In this document: piece by piece, positions 1-7,142 of the stretch | How the letters are laid out: every line of letters begins with the position of its first letter | Position numbering within the stretch: the stretch's first letter is position 1 | Assembly (NCBI GenBank): GCA_031264885.1 | Contig: JAISDM010000041.1 | Location: forward strand, 1-16,467 | Direction of reading: 5' to 3' | DNA length: 16,467 nucleotides | Origin: Peptococcaceae bacterium | GTDB lineage: Bacteria > Bacillota > Peptococcia > DRI-13 > UBA5745 | Position numbers and translations under genes: made by a program | The notes under the pieces: generated by a model | Database searches by the model: none | Seen by the model: the letters and a program-made list of their open reading frames with translations, nothing else | What the model was told of the DNA's origin: nothing

Positions 1-3000
1 ACGGACAGCGCGGGTAAAATTCTCGTCGGCAATCTCCCCGAGGGCGCGTATGTGGTCAGCGAAATTCAAGCCCCGGCGGGCTATATGCTGGACAATGCGC
101 CGCAGACCATCGTCATTGAGGGTGGCAAATTGCACAACATGGAGTTTCTGGATAAACCCCTCAGTGGGATCGAAATCCAGAAACTGAACGCTGTTACCCA
201 AGCGCCGCTCTCAGGCGCCACGTTTGTGGTGGAACGCGATACCGGGGAGAAAATCGGGACATACCAAACCGACGCGGCGGGTAAAATTATCGTGCCTGAT
301 CTCGAAGCCGGAACGTATATCGTGAGTGAAACCGTCGCCCCAGCAGGCTATATCCTGGACGCGCGGCCTCAGACCGCCATCGTCAAAAGCGGCAGACTGA
401 CGGTGGTTGAATTCCTTAACCATCCGTTATCGGGGATCGAAATCATCAAAACGGACGCGTATACCCACGCGCCGCTTTCCGGCGCGGAATTTATTGTGGA
501 GCGTCCGAACGGCGAGCGCGTCGGCAAATATTTGACCGACATCGCGGGCAAGATTCTCGTTCCTGATCTCGCGGAAGGCGTGTATATTGTCAGCGAGACT
601 CAATCCCCCGCCGAATACGTCCTCGACGCGCAGCCACAAACGGTGGAGGTCAAGTCCGGCAGACTCGCCGTCGCGGAGTTTACGAATAAACCGTTCCCGT
701 TCCTGTATATCAAAAAGGTGGACGCCAGTACGGGACAGCTTGTAGCAGGCGCTCAATTCACAGTGACAAACGCGAACGGCTTAATCATCGCCAACGTCAC
801 TTCCCTCGCAAGCGGCGCGGTCGCGGTCAAAGTCGCGCCGGGCGTCTATACGGTTACGGAAATTAAAGCCCCGGATGGCTACGAGTTGAACAATCCGACG
901 CAAACGGTAGAAGTCTTTGCGGACGGACATACGGCGGATCACGCCAGCGGCGCGGCGACGGCAGGGAATTCCGCGGATTTTGCCAATAAGCCGCTCAACA
1001 CGCTTGAAATCGTGAAACTGGACGCAGCGACCAAGAATCCGTTGCCCGGCGCGATGTTCACGGTGGATCGGGCCAACGGGGAACGTGTCGGCGCTTATCG
1101 CACCGACGCAAGCGGCAAAATTCTCATTCCCGACATTACGGAAGGAACCTATGTCATCTCCGAAACCGCTGCCCCGGACGGATATATCCTCAGCGAAAGC
1201 CCGAAATCCGTCAACATCCAGGGAGGCAAGCTCGTCAGCGTGGAATTCCTCAACAAACCGTTATCGGGGATCGAAATCGTGAAACTGGACGCCGTTACCC
1301 ATGCCCCACTCACAGGCGCGGCGTTTACCGTGACAAAAGCGGATGGCGAGCGCATCGGCACATTCCGCACGGAAGCGGACGGCAAAATCCTCGTCCCCGA
1401 TTTGGACGAAGGCGTATATGTGGTCGGCGAAATACAGGCCCCGGACGGCTACCTGATCGACGAAACGCCGAAAAATGTCACGGTCAAAAGCGGCAGATTG
1501 GCGGTGGTGGAGTTCGTCAACAGTCCCCTGTCCGGCGTACAAATCCTGAAAGTGGACAGTGTGACTAAGATTCCGCTCAAAGACGCGCGGTTCACGGTGT
1601 ATAGGCAATCCGGCGCGATAGTCGGAACCTACGCCACCGACGCGGCGGGCATGATCATCATCGACCGGCTTGAGCCGGGCTGGTACAAAGCGGCAGAAAC
1701 GAAAGCCCCGGACGGCTACATCCCGGACGGCACGGCGCGGGATTTTGAGATCGCCAGCGGCCAGTTTATAAAACTCATATTCGAGAACAAGCCGCTGGCA
1801 TCCTTGCAGATCCGCAAGATCGACGCCATCAGCGGCGAACCACTCTCCGGCGCGGTATTTGAGATACGGGAACAAGGCGGCGCGTACATCGCCGAAGTCA
1901 CCACGGACGCAAGCGGTTCCGCCAGTGTCGCAGAACTTGAGCCGAACTGGTACGTCATCGCCGAAATCAAAGCTCCGCAGGGCTATATCCTGGACGGCGC
2001 GGCAAAAACCGTCGAAGTCAAAGCCGTCACGCCTACGGTGGTCACAGTCGCCAATCAACCCTTGAGCGGCATCGAAATCATCAAACTGGACGCCGCCACT
2101 CACGTCCCACTGCCGGACGCCACATTCACCGTTGAGCGCCCGGACGGTGAGCGAATTGGGACATACCAGACCGACGCGGCAGGCAAAATCCTCGTGCCAG
2201 ACTTGACCGAAGGAACCTATATCATCAGCGAAACCCTCGCCCCGAATGGCTACATCCTGGACGCCGCGCCGCGGACGGTCATCGTTCAATCCGGGAAATT
2301 AGCCGTCGCGGAGTTCGTCAATAATCCACTCGCGGGTTTGAAGATTATTAAGCTCGACAGCGCCACTCGCAGCCCCATTGAAGGCGTGGAATTCGCGGTC
2401 AGCAAAATGGACGGCGAGCGTGTCGAGGACGAATTCCGCGCGTCCGCTTTCAAGACCGACAGTACCGGGCAAATTTTTATCCCGCGGCTTGCGAACGGCT
2501 ATTACAACGTTACGGAAACAAAGGCGGCAGACGGGTATCTGCCGGACTCCGAACCGAAAACCGTGCTGGTTGAATCCGGCAAAACCACGCTGCTCGAAGT
2601 GTTGAACACACCCATGAACGGCTTGCTCATCGTCAAGACCGACGAATCCACGGGCAGCTCCCTCGCTGGCGTTGTGTTTGACGTGCGCCGCGCAGACGGA
2701 CAGTTTGTCACGGGGAGTATTCTCGACGGGAATCAGCCAGACACAGAAGCAAACTCACCGAACCGCGCGGCTTCACCCAATGGCGATATCACGGGCAGCT
2801 ACACCACCGACGCCCAGGGCAGAATCCTCATCAACGGCTTACCGGCAGGCGTTTACCACATTACAGAACGCCAAACCCTTGCCGGCTACGAGCTGGATAC
2901 GAATGTCCACTCCATCACCGTCACGCCGGGCAAACTCGCGGCGCTTCAACTCACCAACAGGCAAAAAGCCGGATTCCGGCTGCTGAAAATCGACAGCGTG

Positions 3001-4089
3001 ACCAGGCGCGGAATCTATGGTGTGGAATTTATGGTTTTTGACGGCAATAACAAAGTCGTCGGCAACTACACTACCGACGACAAAGGCGTCATCGACTTCG
3101 ACGGAATACTCACCGAAGGGCGCTATACGATCCGGGAAACCCGGCCCGCCGAAGGCTATTATGCCGACGATATGCCACGCACAGTGGAGTTCAAATCTGG
3201 CAGGACGACCGAGATCGTTTGGGAAAACACACCCGAGGCTGGCCAGATTCAAATCACCAAAAAATCCGCCGACGATAACGCCGTCAACGGTTTTCCGGCG
3301 GGCACACTCCTTCAAGGCGCGGTGTTTGAAATCTACGACCGGGCAAACAACCTGGTAGACACAGTAAAAAGCGATAAAAGCGGATTGGCTGTGTCAAAGG
3401 CGCTGCCCATCGGGCGCTATACGATCCGAGAATCACAGGCTCCGGCTTATTACTCGGCCATCCGGGACGCCATAGAAACGGAGATTGAGTTCTCCGGGCA
3501 GATTGTCCGGCTAGCAGTGTTAAATTCCAGCGCCTATACCCATGTGTCGGTAGTCAAACGCGGTTACACCGAGGTTGTGCCGGGTCAAAGCATTCGATAC
3601 GACTTCAAAGATATCGGCAATAATTCAACCGCATCGCTTGACAGCTTTTATTGGAGGGACACCCTGCCCACGGACGCCGTCCGGCTCGACAAAATCATCA
3701 CAGGCACATGGTCAGCCAGACTCAGTTATAAGATCGTTTACAAGACCAACGTCAGCAGCGGCGATTACCGCACATTGTCCGACAACCTGATCACGGACAA
3801 AATCCGCACGATTGATGCGTCGCCTGCGGCGTTGGGACTGGCGTCCAACGAATATGTCACCGAGTTTATGTTCGTGTTCGGTCGGGTTCCGGCAGGCTTC
3901 AAGCAGATCGACGCGCCTTATATCTACTGCAATGTATTACCCAATCTCGCCCACGAATACCGGTTCGCGAACAAAACCGATGTGGGCGGACTCTGGGGTG
4001 CAAACCAATGGGTTATGGCGAATGACCGATGGGTGACCGTCGTATACAGCAAGGCAACACCGCAGGTGTTGCCAAGAACAGGCTATTGA
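1..4089 (+). CDS. SpaA/Cna-B repeat surface adhesin (5' partial)
   Basis: The reading frame is open from base 1, so the gene begins upstream; the first in-frame GTG (52) lies inside a module and is not a start. The visible 1362 residues hold one partial and twelve complete prealbumin-like (SpaA/Cna-B) modules, mostly 89 residues, then a C-terminal domain of about 190 residues (3529-4089). Each complete module has the Lys of an 'EIxKLDA'-like first strand, the Glu of 'SETxAPxGY' and an Asn in a final 'EFxNK'-like strand. This is the known Lys-Asn isopeptide arrangement with catalytic Glu that stiffens Gram-positive pilins. The protein ends in LPRTGY with no hydrophobic segment or basic tail after the motif. 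It is probably an extracellular stalk for cell-cell contact during mating; location just upstream of the secretion genes supports this, but the role is inferred. The N-terminal domain and signal peptide are not in the window. Confidence 0.9.
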   Translation, partial: TDSAGKILVGNLPEGAYVVSEIQAPAGYMLDNAPQTIVIEGGKLHNMEFLDKPLSGIEIQKLNAVTQAPLSGATFVVERDTGEKIGTYQTDAAGKIIVPDLEAGTYIVSETVAPAGYILDARPQTAIVKSGRLTVVEFLNHPLSGIEIIKTDAYTHAPLSGAEFIVERPNGERVGKYLTDIAGKILVPDLAEGVYIVSETQSPAEYVLDAQPQTVEVKSGRLAVAEFTNKPFPFLYIKKVDASTGQLVAGAQFTVTNANGLIIANVTSLASGAVAVKVAPGVYTVTEIKAPDGYELNNPTQTVEVFADGHTADHASGAATAGNSADFANKPLNTLEIVKLDAATKNPLPGAMFTVDRANGERVGAYRTDASGKILIPDITEGTYVISETAAPDGYILSESPKSVNIQGGKLVSVEFLNKPLSGIEIVKLDAVTHAPLTGAAFTVTKADGERIGTFRTEADGKILVPDLDEGVYVVGEIQAPDGYLIDETPKNVTVKSGRLAVVEFVNSPLSGVQILKVDSVTKIPLKDARFTVYRQSGAIVGTYATDAAGMIIIDRLEPGWYKAAETKAPDGYIPDGTARDFEIASGQFIKLIFENKPLASLQIRKIDAISGEPLSGAVFEIREQGGAYIAEVTTDASGSASVAELEPNWYVIAEIKAPQGYILDGAAKTVEVKAVTPTVVTVANQPLSGIEIIKLDAATHVPLPDATFTVERPDGERIGTYQTDAAGKILVPDLTEGTYIISETLAPNGYILDAAPRTVIVQSGKLAVAEFVNNPLAGLKIIKLDSATRSPIEGVEFAVSKMDGERVEDEFRASAFKTDSTGQIFIPRLANGYYNVTETKAADGYLPDSEPKTVLVESGKTTLLEVLNTPMNGLLIVKTDESTGSSLAGVVFDVRRADGQFVTGSILDGNQPDTEANSPNRAASPNGDITGSYTTDAQGRILINGLPAGVYHITERQTLAGYELDTNVHSITVTPGKLAALQLTNRQKAGFRLLKIDSVTRRGIYGVEFMVFDGNNKVVGNYTTDDKGVIDFDGILTEGRYTIRETRPAEGYYADDMPRTVEFKSGRTTEIVWENTPEAGQIQITKKSADDNAVNGFPAGTLLQGAVFEIYDRANNLVDTVKSDKSGLAVSKALPIGRYTIRESQAPAYYSAIRDAIETEIEFSGQIVRLAVLNSSAYTHVSVVKRGYTEVVPGQSIRYDFKDIGNNSTASLDSFYWRDTLPTDAVRLDKIITGTWSARLSYKIVYKTNVSSGDYRTLSDNLITDKIRTIDASPAALGLASNEYVTEFMFVFGRVPAGFKQIDAPYIYCNVLPNLAHEYRFANKTDVGGLWGANQWVMANDRWVTVVYSKATPQVLPRTGY
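157..3528 (+). repeat. Twelve tandem Cna-B (SpaA) module repeats
   Basis: Complete modules begin at 157, 424, 691, 991, 1258, 1525, 1792, 2059, 2326, 2611, 2962 and 3232. A thirteenth, partial module runs off the left edge (1-156). Seven of the first eight are exactly 267 bp, so the array is regular at DNA level. Module 3 is 300 bp, module 9 is 285 bp and module 10 is 351 bp, with an insertion of roughly 25 residues around 2710-2790. Modules 1, 2, 4, 5 and 8 are most alike; modules 9 to 12 are diverged. Module boundaries were set at the recurrent 'PLSGIEI' segment. Confidence 0.9.
4069..4083 (+). other. C-terminal LPXTG-like motif (LPRTG) of the adhesin
   Basis: Codons 4069-4083 read LPRTG, followed by Tyr and TGA. 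The motif matches the sortase consensus LPXTG, but the usual transmembrane helix and positively charged tail are missing, and reading on past the stop shows no hydrophobic stretch. It may be a relic, a sortase motif of an unusual class, or chance. My recollection is that related element-borne SpaA proteins also end in LPxTGY/F, but I cannot verify that here. Confidence 0.6.
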
Positions 4090-4096
4090 TTACAAT
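4069..4096 (+). promoter_or_regulatory. Candidate sigma-A promoter upstream of the trbL-like gene
   Basis: TTGCCA (4069-4074, 5/6 to the -35 consensus) is followed after 16 nt by TACAAT (4091-4096, 5/6 to the -10 consensus). The local region is AT-rich compared with the flanking genes. Transcription would begin near 4103 and serve the secretion genes independently of the adhesin. The -35 box lies inside the LPRTG codons. A perfect TTGACA is also present at 4135-4140, but I see no good -10 box after it. Confidence 0.4.
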
Positions 4097-4148
4097 ATTT
4101 AGCAATCGAAAAAATTTTCAGCTGTTCAACTGATTTGACACAGTGAAA

Positions 4149-4170
4149 GCGGATGATTTCAACGATCCGC
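4149..4170 (+). promoter_or_regulatory. Small hairpin in the leader of the trbL-like gene
   Basis: GCGGAT (4149-4154) and ATCCGC (4165-4170) form a 6-bp perfect stem with a 10-nt loop, ending 10 nt before the ribosome binding site. No clear U-tract follows, so it is a poor intrinsic terminator. It could be an mRNA-stabilising or regulatory stem, or chance. Confidence 0.3.
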
Positions 4171-4185
4171 CTTCATTGTTAGGGG

Positions 4186-7095
4186 GTGATTTTTATTTTA
4201 GACTGGATTTTCGAGGGCATCGCCACCTGGATCGCCAGTGTCGTCACCGGTGTCATGGACGCCATGGCGGCGATATTTCTTGACGCTTTAGGCACCGATA
4301 TGACCGCGATGGAAGAATATTTCCCATTTGTGGCCAAGGCTTTTGTCATTATGCAGTATACCGCCTGGGCGCTGCTTTTTATTTTTACGGTCTGGCAGCT
4401 GTTCCGCGTTTTCGGTGGGCCGATCACCGAAGCGGAGAATCCGTGGCATCTCTTGGCCAGAAGCACCATTTTCTCAGTACTGATCGGATACGCCCGGCCT
4501 ATTTTCGATCTCGTGCTGGATATTGCCCGGGCGCCGTATACGGCGCTGATGGCCGCGTCTATGGATCCCGGTGATTTCACATTTGCGGGCATCGAAAATG
4601 TCGTATCCAGCAGTATGGTCACATTGGTGTCAGCAGTTTCCATTGTCGGTCTACTGCTGCAGATCATCCTGATGATTGCCCTCGGCTGGAACTATTTTAA
4701 GCTGCTTTTGGAAGTCGTTGAGCGGTATGTTGTGGTCGGCGTGCTGTGTTATACCTCACCGCTGGCGTTTTGTATGGGCGGCTCGAAAGCGACGGTCAAA
4801 GTGTTTCAGTCCTGGTGCCGCATGATTGGCTCCCAATTGTTGCTGCTTGTGATGAACGTGTGGTTCTTGCGCGCGTTTAACTCCTCAGTCGGCCAATTTA
4901 CAGCCAATGGGGGCGCGTTGACTTCCGGGCGGGGTAACGCTTTCTTATGGCTTTTTTGCGCACTGGCGTTCTTAAAAACGGCCCAAAAATTTGACGGCTA
5001 TCTCGCCTCGCTTGGGCTCTCGGTCGCTCAGACGGGCAGTGGTATGGGTATGGAATTACTGATGGGCATGAGGGTACTTTCCGGCTTTGCCGGCGACGGT
5101 TTCCGAAACGCGGGCAACATGGTCAAGGGCGCTTCCGGATCCGGTATGGCAAGCGGCGCCGGGAACGCGGCTGGTATGGCAAGCGCAGGCGGTTTTGGTT
5201 TTATGACGGGGTTGGTGTCCAAATTTAAGGGCAACAGCTATGTCCGTGACGCCGTGGTGGACGGCGGCGCCCGTATGGGCGCGGGAGGCGGCATCGGCTT
5301 TGTCGGCCGCGCTTTCGGCGGTATGGCGGCCAGAAACGGCGCGGAGCTTTCCGGGAATTCCATAGCCTCCGTGGCAGCGCGTCCGGCGTCCGTGTCCGGA
5401 ATCATCGCCGGAGACATCGCGGATCGCAGCATCAAGAACTATATGCCGCACCTGGCAGGCAAATCAGAAATCACAGACGCGACCGTCGGCAATTTCAACG
5501 ACAGACCCGCGTCCGGTATTGTGCGGGATCAAACTGCTTTTGAAAACATGAATCAATATGGAGCGCAACGCTTCGACGAACCTGTTCATTCGACGACAGC
5601 AGCGGCAGACCATGAGATTGGTTCTGAAACGATTCCGGATGGTATGGCTTTCTCAGACATTAAGCACAGCGACGCGCAAATGGTCAGCGAACATGCCGAA
5701 ACGCCCATGACCTCAGAGATCGAATCCATGCCCGTCACCGCGCAAAGTTCAGACGCGCTCATCCATCCGGCGACAACGAGCGCAGGCAGCGCGAAAGCGA
5801 TTCCGGACAGTATATCGTTTGCGGATGCCGACGCGCAAGCCGCTGTCGAACCCCGTCATCCCGTAACGCCAGACGACAACGCCGCTTCAGACGCAATGCC
5901 GAACGAAGCATCCTTTGCGGCCAACCCATACGGCAATACGCAAATCATGGGCGAAGCCGTCCGCCCGGCAGCGCAATATGGCGGCAGTCTCTTAGGCGCC
6001 GCGCCAGGCGAGACACCTTTTGCAGCCGACCAAAATAGCGGCGATCAAACCACCGGCGAAACCGTCCGTTCGGCAGCGAACGACGGCGGCAGCTTCTCCA
6101 GCGCTGTGCCGACAGGAACATCCCTTGCGGATGTCCAATACAGCGGCACACAAATCACTGGCGGACACATCAGTACGACAGCGACCACAACAGACGGCAA
6201 AACAGCTTCCATTGATCTTTACAGCGCATCCCAGTTTGAAAAGCCGGAATCACCACATTCGGTCGTATCCGCGTCCGACGGCAGCCAGTGGTATCAAATC
6301 GCTTCGGGCGACGCCATGGACGCGTTTTATCCGACGCCTCAATTTAGCGGCGACGCTTCGGAAGCAACTCAAGCAGCCGCTGCGTTTCCTACTGTTCCGG
6401 AAGGCGCCTCGCTGCGCACAGTGGACGACGGTGTCTTTGAGACCGGCAATGCTGACGGAGGTAACAGCTTGTGGTACAGCAGCGCGTTTTATCAGGAACC
6501 GGAAGCGCCCCACGATTCCATTCAATCCTCTGACGGCGTGACTTGGTATGCCATGCGGCCCCACGCCGAAACGCCGCATTTTGAGTCACACACGTCTGTA
6601 TCAGATTCTGATATCGGCGGCGAAACAGCGCACAGCGATATTTCCGCACCAAATATAGATTCAGACGGCGCGGATTCCGGCGGGTTCAGCGAAGCCGCCA
6701 TGGACTATAACCGTGCGCAGTTTCAGCAGTTTATGCCCGGATTCACTCAGCCGGCGTCCCAGATTGACGCGTCGCGCCATAGTGACGGCATCGTCGAGGC
6801 GCGACACGCGGACGGATCCGCCACGGCTTTTTATGACAAGACCATGTATCAGTCCCCGCGCGGAGATTATCAAGTTTACGAGGACGATCGCGGCGGCCAG
6901 TGGTATGCCGTCCACGGGATGCCCACAGTGGAGCGCAGACCGGTCTACGAAGGCGGCAAACCGGTGTACGACGGAGAAAATGTGAAAACAGTGAACGTAG
7001 AATCCGTCCGGTATAAGACGGCGCCCATCCGATTCGAGACTCCAAAGAAACGCGATGTGAACGATCGCAAGCCGCCCAAGCCCAAGAAAAAATAA
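4186..7095 (+). CDS. TrbL/VirB6-like conjugation channel protein with long repeat-rich tail
   Basis: The N-terminal 280 or so residues carry about six hydrophobic segments. Examples are 'AWALLFIFTVWQLF', 'IVGLLLQIILMIALGW' and 'FLWLFCALAFL'. The sequence resembles the TrbL/VirB6-type membrane proteins of Tn1549-like elements, which form the inner-membrane channel. A Gly/Met/Ala-rich linker (about residues 285-350) and a polar tail of about 600 residues follow, ending in a strongly basic stretch (KKRDVNDRKPPKPKKK). The tail holds two repeat families listed separately. I give the GTG at 4186 as the outermost conventional start. However, AGGGGGTGAT (4181-4190) is the ribosome binding site and overlaps that GTG, so the in-frame ATT at 4195 fits the spacing better. 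It heads the secretion gene run and is followed 47 nt later by the NlpC/P60 gene. Membrane domain assignment is firm; the role of the tail is unknown. Confidence 0.85.
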   Translation: MIFILDWIFEGIATWIASVVTGVMDAMAAIFLDALGTDMTAMEEYFPFVAKAFVIMQYTAWALLFIFTVWQLFRVFGGPITEAENPWHLLARSTIFSVLIGYARPIFDLVLDIARAPYTALMAASMDPGDFTFAGIENVVSSSMVTLVSAVSIVGLLLQIILMIALGWNYFKLLLEVVERYVVVGVLCYTSPLAFCMGGSKATVKVFQSWCRMIGSQLLLLVMNVWFLRAFNSSVGQFTANGGALTSGRGNAFLWLFCALAFLKTAQKFDGYLASLGLSVAQTGSGMGMELLMGMRVLSGFAGDGFRNAGNMVKGASGSGMASGAGNAAGMASAGGFGFMTGLVSKFKGNSYVRDAVVDGGARMGAGGGIGFVGRAFGGMAARNGAELSGNSIASVAARPASVSGIIAGDIADRSIKNYMPHLAGKSEITDATVGNFNDRPASGIVRDQTAFENMNQYGAQRFDEPVHSTTAAADHEIGSETIPDGMAFSDIKHSDAQMVSEHAETPMTSEIESMPVTAQSSDALIHPATTSAGSAKAIPDSISFADADAQAAVEPRHPVTPDDNAASDAMPNEASFAANPYGNTQIMGEAVRPAAQYGGSLLGAAPGETPFAADQNSGDQTTGETVRSAANDGGSFSSAVPTGTSLADVQYSGTQITGGHISTTATTTDGKTASIDLYSASQFEKPESPHSVVSASDGSQWYQIASGDAMDAFYPTPQFSGDASEATQAAAAFPTVPEGASLRTVDDGVFETGNADGGNSLWYSSAFYQEPEAPHDSIQSSDGVTWYAMRPHAETPHFESHTSVSDSDIGGETAHSDISAPNIDSDGADSGGFSEAAMDYNRAQFQQFMPGFTQPASQIDASRHSDGIVEARHADGSATAFYDKTMYQSPRGDYQVYEDDRGGQWYAVHGMPTVERRPVYEGGKPVYDGENVKTVNVESVRYKTAPIRFETPKKRDVNDRKPPKPKKK
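5893..6210 (+). repeat. Three tandem 35-residue repeats in the TrbL-like tail
   Basis: Units at 5893-5997, 5998-6102 and 6103-6210 (35, 35 and 36 residues) align end to end. They begin AMPNEASFAA, AAPGETPFAA and AVPTGTSLAD, and share a middle 'Q..GE.VR.AA..GGS'-like part. Weaker starts of the same unit occur earlier (TIPDGMAFSD near 5630 and AIPDSISFAD near 5800) and later (TVPEGASLRT near 6390). The copies are diverged at DNA level, so this looks like an old tandem expansion. Function unknown. Confidence 0.7.
6217..6933 (+). repeat. Three dispersed 'DGxxWY' repeats in the TrbL-like tail
   Basis: Three segments share the order Tyr-rich start, Pro-containing middle, then an (S/D)DG or DRG turn followed by WY. 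They are 6217-6345 (LYSASQFEKPESPH...SDGSQWYQI), 6472-6582 (WYSSAFYQEPEAPH...SDGVTWYAM) and 6829-6933 (FYDKTMYQSPRGDY...DRGGQWYAV). The conserved aromatic core suggests a small folded or binding motif rather than random low complexity. I do not recognise it as a named domain. Confidence 0.65.
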
Positions 7096-7142
7096 CGGCG
7101 CAGCTGCACCGTTTTGATTAAAACCATAGTGGGGTGATGCCA

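Noticed and set aside
52..54. GTG as the start of the adhesin
   Set aside because: The frame is open upstream to base 1, and the preceding residues (TDSAGKILVGNLPEGAY) fit the module pattern, so the gene begins outside the window.
1261..2289. 342-codon open frame on the minus strand inside the adhesin
   Set aside because: It is antisense to a well-supported repeat protein. The long open frame follows from the GC-rich codon bias and repetition of the modules, and its translation shows the same repeated pattern reversed without any recognisable domain.
157..3528. CRISPR or satellite array
   Set aside because: The repeats are 267 bp coding modules in one frame, diverged at synonymous and nonsynonymous sites, with clear Cna-B motifs.
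4135..4163. Perfect TTGACA as a promoter
   Set aside because: At 15-19 nt spacing there is no hexamer resembling TATAAT; the upstream pair at 4069-4096 is better.
7096..7124. Inverted repeats after the trbL-like stop (GCAGCTGC and GTTTT...AAAAC)
   Set aside because: The first is a loop-less palindrome and the second a 5-bp AT stem; neither makes a credible terminator, and the next gene starts 47 nt after the stop.
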